Assembly (NCBI GenBank): GCA_946221915.1
Contig: CAMIKG010000005.1
Location: 1 to 64,000 of the forward strand
Length of the DNA stretch: 64,000 bases
Direction of reading: 5' to 3'
Source: an uncultured Erwinia sp.
GTDB taxonomy: Bacteria; Pseudomonadota; Gammaproteobacteria; Enterobacterales; Enterobacteriaceae
The translations under genes and the position numbers were made by a program. Position 1 is the stretch's first letter, and each line of letters begins with the position of its first letter. The notes beneath the pieces are model-generated. The model did not search any database, was not told where the DNA came from, and saw only the letters and a list, made by a program, of their open reading frames with translations. Below, piece by piece: positions 30,102-41,601 of the stretch.

Positions 30102-30944
30102 CTACGCCCGCAGATGCTGCGCATGAAAACGCAGATGATCTTCAATAAAGCTGGCGATAAAGAAGTAACTGTGGTCATAACCCGGCTGAATACGCAGGGT
30201 CAACGGCCAGCCTTTCTCTTTCGCCACTTCCTCTAAGCGTTCCGGCTGCAGCTGATCCGCCAGGAACTGATCGCTGTCACCCTGATCGATCAGCACCGGC
30301 AATGGAGACTCCGCCTGGCGCAGCAGCCAGCAGCTGTCATAGCTGAGCCACTGCTGCTGATCCTCGCCCAGATAGTGACGGAACGCTTTTTGTCCCCACG
30401 GCACCTGGCAGGGGTTAACAATCGGCGCCAGCGCTGACACGGAACGATATTTCGCCGGGTTGCGCAGCGCCAGCATCAGCGCACCATGACCGCCCATTGA
30501 GTGACCGGCAATCGCCTGGCGATCGCTGACCTTGAAGTTGCCGGCAATCAGCGCGGGCAGCTCCTCGCTGATGTAGTCATACATGCGGAAATGCGTTGCC
30601 CACGGCGCCTGCGTGGCATTGAGATAAAATCCCGCGCCCTGGCCGAGATCGTAACCCTCATCGTTGGGCACGCCTTCACCGCGTGGACTGGTGTCCGGCA
30701 TCACCAGCACCAGGCCCAGTTCCGCCGCAATGCGCTGCGCGCCCGCTTTGGTGGTGAAGTTCTCATCAGTACAGGTCAGCCCGGAAAGAAACCACACCAC
30801 CGGCGGCGGCGTGTCATCTTTTGGCGCAGGCAGAAAGATGCTGAACGTCATCGCGCAATTCAGCGTTGCTGACTGATGACGCCAGCGCTGCTGCCAGCCG
30901 CCAAACATACGATGGTCTTCCAGTAGCTCCAGAGTGGATGGCAT
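30102..30944 (-). CDS. yeiG: S-formylglutathione hydrolase YeiG
   Basis: The enzyme hydrolyses S-formylglutathione to formate and glutathione, the second step of formaldehyde detoxification. It is an esterase D-type alpha/beta hydrolase of 280 aa. The nucleophile Ser lies in [10 protein letters not shown] (around residue 150); the acid is in DQGDSDQFL and the His in GYDHSYFF. The ATG at 30944 has AGGAGGA before it. It is 12 bp after frmA, so the two pathway enzymes are co-transcribed. Confidence 0.93.
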   Translation of the reverse strand: MPSTLELLEDHRMFGGWQQRWRHQSATLNCAMTFSIFLPAPKDDTPPPVVWFLSGLTCTDENFTTKAGAQRIAAELGLVLVMPDTSPRGEGVPNDEGYDLGQGAGFYLNATQAPWATHFRMYDYISEELPALIAGNFKVSDRQAIAGHSMGGHGALMLALRNPAKYRSVSALAPIVNPCQVPWGQKAFRHYLGEDQQQWLSYDSCWLLRQAESPLPVLIDQGDSDQFLADQLQPERLEEVAKEKGWPLTLRIQPGYDHSYFFIASFIEDHLRFHAQHLRA

Positions 30945-30956
30945 TAATCCTCCTGA

Positions 30957-32120
<1,164 letters not shown>

Positions 32121-32133
32121 CTAAAAGTATGAA

Positions 32134-33021
32134 TCAAATTGGCTCGTTCTCAGTTTTATCGTCGAACTGCTCAATAATCAGGTATTTCAGGGCTTCCACA
32201 TTCGGCGTAAAGGCATCACGCCGCCAGATAAGCAGGGTGGAAGTATCACGGTACTTTTCCGGCAACTGATGAACCTGCACCCGCTCCTGGCCCTGCATCA
32301 GCGCCAGCACCGAGGCGGGCATCATCGCCACGCCTGCGCCGCTGGCGACACAGGCCATCATCGCGTGGTAAGACTGCATCTCCATGACGCTACCGGGCTG
32401 CACGCCGCTGTCACGGAACCAGGACTCGAACAGCAGGCGATAGGAGCAGCTGGGGCGGAAGGCGAACAGCGTGTCGCCGCTGGCATCGGCCGGGCTGTGG
32501 ATCGGGCGATGATCGACGCTGGACACCAGCACCATCTGTTCCCGAAAGGAGACACAGCCGTTGAGCTCATCATGCGGCACCGGGCCATCCACCAGCGCTG
32601 CCGCCAGCGTACCTTCGCGCACGCGGTCAATCAGTTCACCGGAGGTGCCGGTAATCAGCGACAGCGTCACCGCCGGGAAGCGCTGATGGTAAGCGGCCAG
32701 CAACACCGGCAGCCGCGTGGCGGCGGTGCTCTCCATCGATCCCAGCGTAAAGTTACCGGCAGGTTCGCCGGTGCGTGTCATACTCAGGGCTTCCTCACTG
32801 AGCGCCAGAATGCGCTGGGCATAGCAGAGAAAGTTATGCCCCATCGGCGACAGACGCAGGCGCTGTTTCTCGCGGATAAACAGATCGACGCCCAGCTCCT
32901 GCTCCAGCTGACGCAGGCGTGTGGTCAGGTTAGAAGGCACACGATGCAGCAGCTCGGCAGCCCGCGCAACCGAGCCGGTTTCCGCTACCAAACAAAACAT
33001 GCGTAACTGGGTTAAATCCAT
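32134..33021 (-). CDS. LysR-family regulator (PtrR/YneJ-like)
   Basis: An N-terminal winged HTH (MDLTQLRMFCLVAETGSVAR) is followed by HRVPSNLTTRLRQLEQELGVDLF, a stretch shared with E. coli PtrR. The effector domain covers about 90-295. The ATG at 33021 has AGGAAG before it; the ORF start at 33042 is less likely. It is divergent from an MFS gene across 148 bp and upstream of frmA on the same strand, so either could be its target. Confidence 0.85.
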   Translation of the reverse strand: MDLTQLRMFCLVAETGSVARAAELLHRVPSNLTTRLRQLEQELGVDLFIREKQRLRLSPMGHNFLCYAQRILALSEEALSMTRTGEPAGNFTLGSMESTAATRLPVLLAAYHQRFPAVTLSLITGTSGELIDRVREGTLAAALVDGPVPHDELNGCVSFREQMVLVSSVDHRPIHSPADASGDTLFAFRPSCSYRLLFESWFRDSGVQPGSVMEMQSYHAMMACVASGAGVAMMPASVLALMQGQERVQVHQLPEKYRDTSTLLIWRRDAFTPNVEALKYLIIEQFDDKTENEPI

Positions 33022-33169
33022 CCATTCACTTCCTGTAAGCAAGTTGCTTATGATTATTCACTTTTTGTGAGTTTAACCAGCGGGCATGATACTGGCAACC
33101 TTTAAGCGACGGTTAAATAAAAAAAATGACCCCGGCACAGGGGAAAACAGGGCAAGTGAGGAGACAATA

Positions 33170-34297
33170 ATGGCACTGCGTGTGGCGCTGAGCGCCTTTT
33201 TATCGCTGGTGGTGGCAATGGGGATTGGGCGCTTTGCGTTTACTCCGCAAGTGCCACTGATGATCAATGAACATCAGCTGAGCCTGACCAGCGCTGGTCT
33301 GGTGGCGGCGTTTAACTATCTCGGCTATCTGTGCGGCTCGTTTGACGCGATGCGCGCCAGCCGCCGTGTTGAGCTGCGGTTGCAGTGCGGCGTATGGGGC
33401 GCAGTGGCGCTGACATTGCTGTCTGCGTGGGTGGAAGGGCCGTGGTGGCACGGCGTGGTGCGTTTCCTGATTGGCTGGGCCAGCGGCTGGGCGATGGTGC
33501 TGGTGGCGGCCTGGAGTAATGAGCAACTGCTGCAGCATGGTCGTCCGGGGTTATCAGCGGCGGTGTTTGCCGGGCCGGGCACCGGTATCTTTATCAGCGG
33601 CATGCTGGCGGTGGCGCTGCATATCGCGGGCGTCAGCGCGGCGTTTGCCTGGGCCGCCTATGGTCTGCTGGCGCTGTTGCTGATTGCGCTGATTGCGCGC
33701 AACCTGCCGCGCGCCGGAGAGCTGCACCGGCCTGACGTCGCCCCCGAACCGCTGGTGCTGACGCCGCAGCTGAAACGCCTGGTGCTGTGTTACAGCCTGG
33801 CGGGATTTGGCTATATCCTGCCGGCCACCTTCCTGTCGCAAATGGCGGCGGCGCGTTTCCCAGACAGCGCCTTCGCGCAGTTTGTCTGGCCGGTGTTTGG
33901 CGGTGCGGCCGTGATTGGTATCGGGCTGGGGATTCTGACGCGTCACTGTGCAACGTCCAACTTCCGTCTGGCGCTGACGCTGTGGGCGCAGGCGCTGGGG
34001 GTATTTGCCGCCGACCTGCTGCCGGGCATCAGTGGGCTGGCGCTGGGTGCGCTGCTGGTGGGCGGCGGTTTCCTCAGCGTGGTGCAGCTGGCGCTGCAGT
34101 ACGGCCGCGAACTGGCGCCGCAGCATACGCGTTATATGGCCGGGCTGCTGACTACCGGTTACGCCATTGGTCAGCTGGTGGGGCCAGTGCTCTCCGCGCT
34201 TTCCACCACGCTGACCCATCGGCTGGAGCCGGCGCTGTATGTGGCGGGCGTAGCGCTGGTGATCGCCGGCTTACTGGTGGTGCGGCGCGGTAAATGA
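33170..34297 (+). CDS. YbfB/YjiJ family MFS transporter
   Basis: This is a 375-aa inner-membrane MFS protein with about 12 hydrophobic helices. The start MALRVALSAFLSLVVAMGIGRFAFTP and the pattern FNYLGYLCGS are typical of the YbfB/YjiJ group. The substrate is unknown. The ATG at 33170 follows GAGGAG; the upstream start at 33086 is unlikely. It is divergent from the LysR gene, a common arrangement for a regulated transporter. Confidence 0.85.
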   Translation: MALRVALSAFLSLVVAMGIGRFAFTPQVPLMINEHQLSLTSAGLVAAFNYLGYLCGSFDAMRASRRVELRLQCGVWGAVALTLLSAWVEGPWWHGVVRFLIGWASGWAMVLVAAWSNEQLLQHGRPGLSAAVFAGPGTGIFISGMLAVALHIAGVSAAFAWAAYGLLALLLIALIARNLPRAGELHRPDVAPEPLVLTPQLKRLVLCYSLAGFGYILPATFLSQMAAARFPDSAFAQFVWPVFGGAAVIGIGLGILTRHCATSNFRLALTLWAQALGVFAADLLPGISGLALGALLVGGGFLSVVQLALQYGRELAPQHTRYMAGLLTTGYAIGQLVGPVLSALSTTLTHRLEPALYVAGVALVIAGLLVVRRGK

Positions 34298-34432
34298 AAC
34301 TCTTTCAGCGTCAATTAATTTGATTCACTGGATTAAACAGGCGTAGTGTTTCAGAATACGCCCTCAGAAACTTGTCCGCCCGCTGAATCGCTGCATCGGG
34401 CGGATGCAACACCTGCCGGAGAAAAAATTGAT

Positions 34433-35098
34433 ATGGCTACGTTAAGTCAGGAAGCTGCCCTGGTTCATCAAGCGCTGGTCGAGCGCGGACTGGAAACCCC
34501 GTTACGTGAACCTGCACGTGATATGGATGACGAAACGCGTAAGCGCCTGATTACGGGTCATATGACGGAAATCATGCAGTTGCTGAATCTGGATCTCACC
34601 GATGACAGCCTGGCGGAGACGCCGCACCGCATCGCCAAGATGTATGTCGATGAAGTGTTTTCCGGTCTCGATTACGCCAACTTCCCGAAAATCACGCTGA
34701 TTGAGAACAAAATGAAGGTGGACGAGATGGTGACGGTGCGTGATATCACCCTGACCAGCACCTGCGAACACCATTTTGTGATTATCGATGGCAAGGCGAC
34801 CGTGGCCTACATTCCGAAAGATAAAGTGATTGGCCTGTCCAAGATTAACCGTATCGTGCAGTTTTTCTCGTCGCGCCCGCAGGTGCAGGAGCGTCTGACG
34901 CAGCAGATCCTGATCGCGCTGCAGACTCTGCTTGGCACCAATAACGTGGCGGTATCCATCGATGCCGTGCATTATTGTGTGAAAGCACGCGGTATTCGTG
35001 ACGCCACCAGCGCCACCACCACCACTTCACTGGGTGGCCTGTTCAAATCCAGCCAGAATACGCGTCAGGAGTTTTTACGCGCGGTGCGCCACAATTAA
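34433..35098 (+). CDS. folE: GTP cyclohydrolase I
   Basis: FolE converts GTP to 7,8-dihydroneopterin triphosphate and formate, the first step to tetrahydrofolate. It has 221 aa. The zinc motif TSTCEHHF and the later C in HYCVKARG are present, and the C-terminus [17 protein letters not shown] is conserved. The ATG at 34433 gives the family start [14 protein letters not shown]; an upstream start at 34346 would add 29 unrelated residues. It is followed by yeiB, as in E. coli. Confidence 0.97.
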   Translation: MATLSQEAALVHQALVERGLETPLREPARDMDDETRKRLITGHMTEIMQLLNLDLTDDSLAETPHRIAKMYVDEVFSGLDYANFPKITLIENKMKVDEMVTVRDITLTSTCEHHFVIIDGKATVAYIPKDKVIGLSKINRIVQFFSSRPQVQERLTQQILIALQTLLGTNNVAVSIDAVHYCVKARGIRDATSATTTTSLGGLFKSSQNTRQEFLRAVRHN

Positions 35099-35112
35099 TT
35101 CGCACCTTCTTT

Positions 35113-35136
35113 CCCTCTCCCGCACCCGGGAGAGGG
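35113..35136. repeat. GC-rich palindrome between folE and yeiB
   Basis: CCCTCTCCC/GGGAGAGGG with a 6-base loop. It resembles one arm of the GC-rich intergenic repeat family at 47247, 50709, 59284 and 61979, and may be a solo half-element or a mild terminator. Confidence 0.6.
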
Positions 35137-35160
35137 CGCATTGACGAACAGGGAACCTTA

Positions 35161-36321
35161 ATGCAACGCAACATCACGCTGGATTTCATTCGTGGTCTCG
35201 CTGTTCTCGGCATTCTGTTACTCAATATCAGCGGCTTTGGCCTTCCTTCCGCGGCTTACCTCAATCCCGCCTGGCGCGGTTTACCTTCAGTCAGTGATTT
35301 CTGGACCTGGGCGATGCTCGACCTGTTCGCGCAGGTGAAATTTCTGACGCTGTTCGCCATCCTGTTTGGCGCCGGTTTACAGATGTTGCTGCCGCGTGGC
35401 AAACGCTGGCTGCAGTCACGCCTGACGTTGCTGGCGCTTCTGGGCTTTATCCATGCGATATTTTTCTGGGAAGGGGACATCCTGCTCGATTACGGCATTG
35501 TCGGGCTGATCGCCTGGCGGATGATCCGCGACGTGCCGTCAACCCGTTCACTGTTTAATACCGGCGCGCTGCTGTATCTGATTGGCGTCGCGGTGCTGGT
35601 GGTGTTTAACCTGATCTCCGACGGCAAGCCGAACAGTTCATGGCTGCCCGGCATGGCGGATTTGCAGTATGAGGCGTACTGGAAAGTCGCGGGTGGCTGG
35701 GAAGCGGTACAAAACCGTCTCCATCATCTCTCTTCCAGTTTGCTGGCGCTGGGGTCGCAATATGGCTGGCAGCTGGCGGGCGCGATGATGATGGGTGGCG
35801 CACTGATGCGCAGCGGCTGGCTGAAAGGCGAATTCAGCCAGCAGCATTATCGTCGCGCTGCCTGGATGCTGATTGCGCTGGCGCTGGCGATTCAGATCCC
35901 GGGCATTTTCCTGCAGTGGTATCTGCGCTGGGATTTCCGCTGGACCGCGTTTCTGCTGCAGACGCCGCGTGATTTAGGCGCGCCGCTACAGGCGCTGGGC
36001 TATGCCGCACTCTGCTTCGCTTACTGGCCGCAGCTGGCGCAGTTAAAGATAACCCATGCCATCAGCTGTGTTGGCCGCATGGCGCTGACCAATTACCTGT
36101 TGCAAACCCTGCTGTGCACCACGCTATTTTACCGGTTCGGCTGGTTTATGCAGCTCGATCGCCTGCAGCTGCTGGCGGTGGTGCCTGCGGTATGGGCGAT
36201 CAATCTGCTGTTCTCCGTGTTGTGGCTGCGTTACTTCCGCCAGGGACCGCTGGAGTGGTTGTGGCGTCAGCTGACCCGTCTTGCCGCCGGGCAGCCGGTG
36301 GAAAAATCCCGCGCCGGATAA
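35161..36321 (+). CDS. yeiB: DUF418 membrane protein YeiB
   Basis: This is an inner-membrane protein of 386 aa with about 10 hydrophobic segments. It opens with TLDFIRGLAVLGILLLNISGFG, which is typical of the family, and ends with a DUF418 domain (GRMALTNYLLQTLLCTTLFY). Function is unknown. It lies 62 bp after folE and precedes galS, as in E. coli. Confidence 0.9.
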   Translation: MQRNITLDFIRGLAVLGILLLNISGFGLPSAAYLNPAWRGLPSVSDFWTWAMLDLFAQVKFLTLFAILFGAGLQMLLPRGKRWLQSRLTLLALLGFIHAIFFWEGDILLDYGIVGLIAWRMIRDVPSTRSLFNTGALLYLIGVAVLVVFNLISDGKPNSSWLPGMADLQYEAYWKVAGGWEAVQNRLHHLSSSLLALGSQYGWQLAGAMMMGGALMRSGWLKGEFSQQHYRRAAWMLIALALAIQIPGIFLQWYLRWDFRWTAFLLQTPRDLGAPLQALGYAALCFAYWPQLAQLKITHAISCVGRMALTNYLLQTLLCTTLFYRFGWFMQLDRLQLLAVVPAVWAINLLFSVLWLRYFRQGPLEWLWRQLTRLAAGQPVEKSRAG

Positions 36322-36353
36322 TGACGGCCATCACAAAGGTTACATAATTGTAT

Positions 36354-36420
36354 GTAACCGTTTTCATTCGTGTGACGAGATTCACGCTGTTATCACGCCG
36401 TGCCTGGCAAAATACCCGAC
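36354..36420 (+). promoter_or_regulatory. galS promoter: GalS/GalR operator and CRP site
   Basis: GTAACCGTTTTCATT (36354-36368) resembles the gal operator. It is followed by TGTGA-CGAGAT-TCACG (36371-36386), a near-perfect CRP site centred at 36378.5. A start point around 36420 would place CRP near -41.5, the class II position, and would allow galS autoregulation. Confidence 0.75.
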
Positions 36421-36480
36421 ATAAAACCCCCAGATGTCGGGAATAACGATGCGTTCAACTGTTAGCAAGGCCAGGCGTCC

Positions 36481-37521
36481 ATGATTACTATCCGCGATGT
36501 AGCGCGTCTTGCAGGCGTCTCGGTGGCGACGGTGTCGCGCGTGCTGAACCACCACAGCGCGGTGACGGCGGAAACCCGCGAGAATGTGCTGCAGGCGGTG
36601 GAGTCTCTCGGCTACCGCCCTAACGCCAATGCCCAGGCGCTGGCGACCCAGGCCAGCGATACCATTGGCGTGGTGGTGATGGATGTGTCCGATCCCTTCT
36701 TCGGCGCGCTGGTCAAGGCGGTGGATACCGTCGCTCAGCGGGTCAATAAACATGTGCTGATCAGCAACTCCTGGCATCAGGAGGAGAAAGAGCGCCATGC
36801 GATTGAAGTGCTGATCCGCCAGCGCTGTACCGCCTTAATCGTCCACGCGAAAACGCTTTCAGACGCCGAACTGGCCAGTTTTATGGATCAGGTGCCAGGT
36901 ATGGTGCTGATAAACCGCGTGGTGCCGGGCTATGCCCATCGTTGTGTCTGCCTGGATAATGTTAGCGGCGCGTTAATGGCGACGCGTATGCTGCAGCAGC
37001 AGGGCCACGGGCGTATCGGCTATCTCTGCTCATGTCATCCGATCGAAGACGTGTTACAACGGCGTGATGGCTGGTTACAGGCGTTGTCGGAGCAGGGCTG
37101 CCAGCCGCCGGAAGGCTGGGTTGCCAGTGGCGAACCCGATATGCAGGGCGGTGAAGCGGCGATGGTGGAGTTGCTGGGACGTAACTTACACCTGACGGCG
37201 GTATTCGCTTACAACGACAGTATGGCGGCTGGTGCACTTACCGCGCTGAAAGATAACGGTATTCGCGTGCCGCAGCAGCTTTCCATCATCGGTTTTGATG
37301 ACATTCCCATTTCACGCTATACCGACCCGCAGCTGACAACCGTGCGCTATCCCATTGTTTCTATGGCAAAACTGGCGACCGAGCTGGCGCTGAAAGGCGC
37401 GGCAGGGCAGCTTGATCCTGAAGCACAGCACTGCTTTATGCCGACGCTGGTGCGTCGTCATTCCGTCGCGGTGAAGCAAAATGTGCAGCTCGTCACTAAT
37501 TCAGGCGATTCCCCCATGTAA
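36481..37521 (+). CDS. galS: Galactose isorepressor GalS
   Basis: GalS is the LacI-family repressor of the mgl operon. It has 346 aa, as in E. coli. The HTH reads [21 protein letters not shown], and a periplasmic-binding-like sugar domain (about 60-330) follows. The last codons overlap the beginning of the mgl regulatory region: GTAACCGTTTCC starts inside the galS stop area. It precedes mglBAC. Confidence 0.93.
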   Translation: MITIRDVARLAGVSVATVSRVLNHHSAVTAETRENVLQAVESLGYRPNANAQALATQASDTIGVVVMDVSDPFFGALVKAVDTVAQRVNKHVLISNSWHQEEKERHAIEVLIRQRCTALIVHAKTLSDAELASFMDQVPGMVLINRVVPGYAHRCVCLDNVSGALMATRMLQQQGHGRIGYLCSCHPIEDVLQRRDGWLQALSEQGCQPPEGWVASGEPDMQGGEAAMVELLGRNLHLTAVFAYNDSMAAGALTALKDNGIRVPQQLSIIGFDDIPISRYTDPQLTTVRYPIVSMAKLATELALKGAAGQLDPEAQHCFMPTLVRRHSVAVKQNVQLVTNSGDSPM

Positions 37522-37583
37522 CCGTTTCCAATCTGTGAGTAAATTCACAGTTAATTAACATCGCGCTCTCTATGATGACAGCG
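37518..37583 (+). promoter_or_regulatory. mgl promoter: GalS operator, CRP site, -10
   Basis: GTAACCGTTTCC (37518-37529) is a gal-type operator. TGTGA-GTAAAT-TCACA (37534-37549) is a perfect CRP palindrome centred at 37541.5. TATGAT (37571-37576) fits a -10 box with a start point near 37583, giving CRP at -41.5. This predicts cAMP-CRP activation and GalS repression of mglBAC. Confidence 0.82.
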
Positions 37584-37873
37584 CAATGCCGGGGGTGAAA
37601 CAAGATGTAACGCAGCAACCATCTGAAGTCATGCGTCCATATCGCCACGGTGTCACAGTTTTGATGATGTTTTCAGGAAGCATGCTGCCCGTTCCCTCCC
37701 GCTGCGGCCGGAGTGAAAGGGGTAAGTCAGCAAGGAAGTCAGGTTTTGCATTGGCAGTGTGCAACATGGTGATAGTTATGCACAGTGCCGAGTTTAGTAC
37801 CGATAGCCTTCCCTGGTGAGCAAAATGCCTCCGGGAAAGGTGCGGAAATACCCTGCCAAATACCGGAGATACT
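37584..37873. other. Long mglB leader
   Basis: About 290 bp separate the predicted start point from mglB. It holds a stem CCTTCCC/GGGAAAGG near 37808-37841, just before the mglB ribosome-binding site. A 77-codon frame from 37586 has no recognisable family and is not called. Confidence 0.5.
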
Positions 37874-38869
37874 ATGAATAAGAAGGCGTTTACCCTCACA
37901 GCCCTGGTTGCCACCATGATGTTTGGCGCAACGGCGCACGCAGCAGATACCCGCATTGGCGTTACCATTTACAAGTATGACGACAACTTTATGTCCATGG
38001 TGCGCAAGGACATCACTGACGAAGCGAAAAAAGCTTCCGGCGTGCAGTTGTTGATGAACGACTCGCAGAACAGCCAGTCTACCCAGAACGATCAGATTGA
38101 TGTGCTGCTGGCGAAAGGCGTGAAAGCGCTGGCGATTAACCTGGTAGACCCGGCTGCAGCGGCGGTAGTGGTAGACAAAGCGAAATCAAACGACGTGCCA
38201 GTGGTGTTCTTTAACAAAGAACCTAACGCTAAAGTGCTGGCCAGCTATGACAAAGCCTACTATGTGGGTACGGACTCTAAAGAGTCTGGTATTAAGCAGG
38301 GCGAGCTGATCGAGAAACACTGGAAAGCCAATCCGGCCTGGGATCTGAATAAAGATGGTCAGATTCAGTTTGTACTGCTGAAAGGCGAGCCGGGCCACCC
38401 GGATGCGGAAGCACGTACCAAATACGTGATCGATACCCTGAACAAAGATGGCCTGAAAACACAGCAGCTGCATATGGATACCGCGATGTGGGATACCGCA
38501 CAGGCGAAAGACAAAGTCGATGCATGGCTGTCTGGCCCGAACGGTAACAAAATCGAAGTGGTGATCGCGAACAACGACGCCATGGCGATGGGTGCGGTTG
38601 AAGCGCTGAAAGCACACAACAAATCCTCAGTACCGGTATTTGGCGTCGATGCACTGCCAGAAGCGCTGGCGCTGGTGAAATCTGGCGCGATGGCCGGTAC
38701 CGTGCTGAATGACGCGGAAAACCAGGCGCGCGCGACCTTCCTGATGGCGAAAAACCTGGCTGATGGTAAGCCTGCGACGGAAGGCACCGACTATAAACTG
38801 GACGGCAAAGTGGTTCGTGTCGCTTACGTACCAGTAGATAAAGATAATCTGTCACAGTTCGTGAAATAA
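37874..38869 (+). CDS. mglB: Galactose/glucose-binding periplasmic protein MglB
   Basis: MglB binds D-galactose or D-glucose for import by MglAC and for chemotaxis through Trg. A signal peptide ([22 protein letters not shown], cut after about residue 23) precedes a two-lobe sugar-binding domain starting [17 protein letters not shown]. The Ca2+-binding loop reads DLNKDGQIQ (about residues 157-165). The 331 aa match E. coli. It is the first and probably most expressed gene of the operon. Confidence 0.97.
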   Translation: MNKKAFTLTALVATMMFGATAHAADTRIGVTIYKYDDNFMSMVRKDITDEAKKASGVQLLMNDSQNSQSTQNDQIDVLLAKGVKALAINLVDPAAAAVVVDKAKSNDVPVVFFNKEPNAKVLASYDKAYYVGTDSKESGIKQGELIEKHWKANPAWDLNKDGQIQFVLLKGEPGHPDAEARTKYVIDTLNKDGLKTQQLHMDTAMWDTAQAKDKVDAWLSGPNGNKIEVVIANNDAMAMGAVEALKAHNKSSVPVFGVDALPEALALVKSGAMAGTVLNDAENQARATFLMAKNLADGKPATEGTDYKLDGKVVRVAYVPVDKDNLSQFVK

Positions 38870-38876
38870 TCACCAC

Positions 38877-38901
38877 GGGGAGCCATAGTCTATGGCTCCC
38901 C
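38877..38901 (+). repeat. mglB-mglA intergenic hairpin
   Basis: A perfect 11-bp stem GGGGAGCCATA/TATGGCTCCCC closes over a GTC loop, 7 bp after mglB. With no T-run it is better read as an mRNA 3'-stabilising or attenuating structure that favours mglB over mglAC. Confidence 0.75.
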
Positions 38902-38941
38902 GGGTTAACTTGTCCGAATGACTTTTTCAGCCAGGTAAATT

Positions 38942-40462
38942 ATGGCCAGTGATAATATGACACCGCAGCGTGAGTTCCTGCTGGAGATGACCAATGTCAG
39001 TAAGTCATTTCCCGGGGTGAAGGCATTAGACAACGTCAATTTAAAAGTCCGGCCGCACTCAATTCATGCTTTGATGGGTGAAAACGGTGCCGGTAAATCG
39101 ACTTTATTAAAATGCCTGTTTGGTATTTATAGCAAAGATACGGGGAGCATCCTGTTTCAGGGTGAGGAAATAAATTTTAAAAGCTCCAAAGAGGCGCTGG
39201 AAAATGGCGTGTCGATGGTGCATCAGGAATTAAACCTGGTATTGCAGCGTACGGTGATGGATAACATGTGGCTTGGCCGTTATCCAAAGAAAGGTCTGTT
39301 TGTCGACCAGGATAAAATGTATCGCGATACCAAAGCCATTTTTGATGAATTAGATATTGATATCGATCCGCGTGAGAAAGTCGCGGCGCTTTCTGTCTCA
39401 CAAATGCAGATGATCGAAATCGCCAAAGCGTTCTCTTATAACGCGAAAATCGTCATTATGGATGAGCCAACCTCGTCTTTAACGGAGAAAGAGGTAAACC
39501 ATCTGTTTACCATTATCCGTAAATTAAAAGAGCGCGGCTGCGGTATTGTTTATATCTCGCACAAGATGGAAGAGATTTTCCAGCTGTGCGATGAAATCAC
39601 CGTTCTGCGTGATGGTCAGTGGATTGCCACCCAGTCGCTGGAAGGGCTGGATATGGACAAGATTATCGCCATGATGGTTGGGCGTTCCCTGAGTCAGCGC
39701 TTCCCGGACAAAAGCAATGTGCCTGGCGAGACGATTCTGGAAGTGCGTAACCTGACGTCACGCAGCCAGCCATCCATTCGTGATGTTTCCTTCGACCTGC
39801 GTAAAGGGGAGATCCTCGGTATTGCCGGTCTGGTGGGAGCCAAGCGTACCGATATCGTGGAAACGCTGTTCGGTATTCGCGAAAAATCCGGCGGGACGAT
39901 CAGGCTGCATGGTAAAGCGATTAATAATGACAGCGCCAACGAAGCGATTAACCACGGTTTCGCGCTGGTAACGGAAGAGCGACGCTCGACCGGTATTTAC
40001 GCCTATCTGGATATTGGTTTTAACTCGCTGATTTCCAACATTCGCAAATACAAAAACAGCCTTGGCCTGCTGGACAACAGCAAGATGAAAAGCGACACCC
40101 AATGGGTGATTGACGCCATGCGGGTGAAAACACCCGGCCATCATACTGCGATTGGTTCACTCTCCGGTGGTAACCAGCAAAAAGTGATTATTGGTCGCTG
40201 GTTATTAACTCAGCCGGAAATTTTAATGCTGGATGAGCCAACGCGCGGTATTGACGTCGGCGCCAAATTCGAAATTTATCAGCTGATTTCCGAACTGGCG
40301 AAGAAAGATAAGGGCATTATTATTATCTCTTCTGAAATGCCGGAGCTGTTAGGGATTACTGACAGAATACTGGTAATGAGTAATGGCCTGGTTGCGGGCA
40401 TTGTCGAAACAAAAAACACCACGCAGAACGAAATATTGCGTTTAGCGTCGTTACACCTTTAA
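38942..40462 (+). CDS. mglA: Galactose ABC transporter ATPase MglA
   Basis: This is the double-NBD ATPase of the Mgl importer, 506 aa. The N-terminal domain has a standard Walker A (GENGAGKST, around residue 47) and Walker B ([11 protein letters not shown]). The C-terminal domain has the degenerate P-loop [10 protein letters not shown], normal for this family, and the signature LSGGNQQK. It is 72 bp after mglB and 19 bp before mglC. Confidence 0.96.
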   Translation: MASDNMTPQREFLLEMTNVSKSFPGVKALDNVNLKVRPHSIHALMGENGAGKSTLLKCLFGIYSKDTGSILFQGEEINFKSSKEALENGVSMVHQELNLVLQRTVMDNMWLGRYPKKGLFVDQDKMYRDTKAIFDELDIDIDPREKVAALSVSQMQMIEIAKAFSYNAKIVIMDEPTSSLTEKEVNHLFTIIRKLKERGCGIVYISHKMEEIFQLCDEITVLRDGQWIATQSLEGLDMDKIIAMMVGRSLSQRFPDKSNVPGETILEVRNLTSRSQPSIRDVSFDLRKGEILGIAGLVGAKRTDIVETLFGIREKSGGTIRLHGKAINNDSANEAINHGFALVTEERRSTGIYAYLDIGFNSLISNIRKYKNSLGLLDNSKMKSDTQWVIDAMRVKTPGHHTAIGSLSGGNQQKVIIGRWLLTQPEILMLDEPTRGIDVGAKFEIYQLISELAKKDKGIIIISSEMPELLGITDRILVMSNGLVAGIVETKNTTQNEILRLASLHL

Positions 40463-40481
40463 TGATGTAAGGGCTGTTACC

Positions 40482-41492
40482 ATGAAAGCAGTGAATAAGA
40501 AAAATGCGCTCACCTGGTTAAAAGAAGGCGGTATTTACGTCGTATTGCTGGTGTTACTGGCAATTATTATTTTCCAGGACCCCACTTTCCTGAGTTTAAC
40601 TAACTTCAGTAATATTCTGACGCAATCTTCCGTGCGTGTGATTATCGCGCTGGGAGTGGCGGGTCTGATTGTTACCCAGGGTACGGATCTGTCTGCGGGT
40701 CGTCAGGTGGGTCTGGCAGCCGTTGTTGCCGCCACCATGCTGCAGGCGATGGACAACGCCAATAAAGTGTTCCCTAATCTCGAAACGGTGCCGATCCCGC
40801 TGGTGATCCTGACCGTCTGTGTGATTGGCGCGCTGATTGGTCTGGTCAACGGTATTGTCATCGCCTATCTGAAAGTGACGCCGTTTATCACCACCCTCGG
40901 CACCATGATTATCGTTTACGGTATCAACTCACTGTACTTCGATTTCGTCGGTGCTTCTCCGGTTGCGGGCTTTGACGCTGGCTTCTCCACTTTTGCCCAG
41001 GGCTTCTTCCGTATTGGCGGCTTCAAGCTCTCGTACATCACCTTCTATGCGATGATCGCAGTGGTGTTTGTCTGGATTCTGTGGAACAAAACGCGCTTTG
41101 GTAAAAACATTTTTGCTATCGGCGGTAACCCGGAAGCGGCGAAAGTGTCTGGCGTTAACGTACCGTTAAACCTGATTCTGATCTATGCGCTGTCTGGTGT
41201 GTTCTACGCCTTCGGCGGTCTGCTGGAAGCGGGGCGTATCGGCAGTGCGACCAATAACCTCGGCTTTATGTATGAGCTGGATGCGATTGCCGCCTGCGTG
41301 GTGGGTGGTGTGTCCTTTGCCGGTGGTGTGGGTACGGTAGCGGGTGTGGTGACCGGTGTGATTATCTTCACCGTTATCAACTACGGCCTGACTTATATCG
41401 GTGTTAACCCTTACTGGCAGTACATCATCAAGGGCGGCATCATTATCTTCGCCGTGGCGCTGGATTCCCTGAAGTACGCACGTAAGAAGTAA
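40482..41492 (+). CDS. mglC: Galactose ABC transporter permease MglC
   Basis: MglC is the inner-membrane permease of the Mgl system, a 336-aa protein of the BPD_transp_2 family with about 10 TM segments. The pattern GTDLSAGRQVGLAA and the later GGNPEAAKVSGVNV coupling loop are conserved. It ends the mglBAC operon. Confidence 0.96.
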   Translation: MKAVNKKNALTWLKEGGIYVVLLVLLAIIIFQDPTFLSLTNFSNILTQSSVRVIIALGVAGLIVTQGTDLSAGRQVGLAAVVAATMLQAMDNANKVFPNLETVPIPLVILTVCVIGALIGLVNGIVIAYLKVTPFITTLGTMIIVYGINSLYFDFVGASPVAGFDAGFSTFAQGFFRIGGFKLSYITFYAMIAVVFVWILWNKTRFGKNIFAIGGNPEAAKVSGVNVPLNLILIYALSGVFYAFGGLLEAGRIGSATNNLGFMYELDAIAACVVGGVSFAGGVGTVAGVVTGVIIFTVINYGLTYIGVNPYWQYIIKGGIIIFAVALDSLKYARKK

Positions 41493-41496
41493 TCCA

Positions 41497-41584
41497 CACT
41501 GTTTTACGATGACCCCAGTGCGATGGCGATTGTGTTTCGTCGTCGCACTGGATTTTCAGCAATGGCTTGCTGAAAAACAGTGCG
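41497..41584. other. Nested inverted repeats after mglC
   Basis: CCAGTGCGA (41515-41523) pairs with TCGCACTGG (41543-41551). Next, TTTCAGCAA/TTGCTGAAA forms a second stem (41554-41576). CACTGTTTT near 41497 can also pair with AAAACAGTG near 41575, giving an alternative outer fold. There is no T-run on either strand. This could terminate mglC and the convergent HopF-like gene by a rho-assisted route. Confidence 0.5.
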
Positions 41585-41601
41585 ATAGTCAGCCCGCGCA
41601 G

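Noticed and set aside
37586..37819. 77-codon frame in the mglB leader
   Set aside because: No ribosome-binding site at a good distance, no signal or family pattern.
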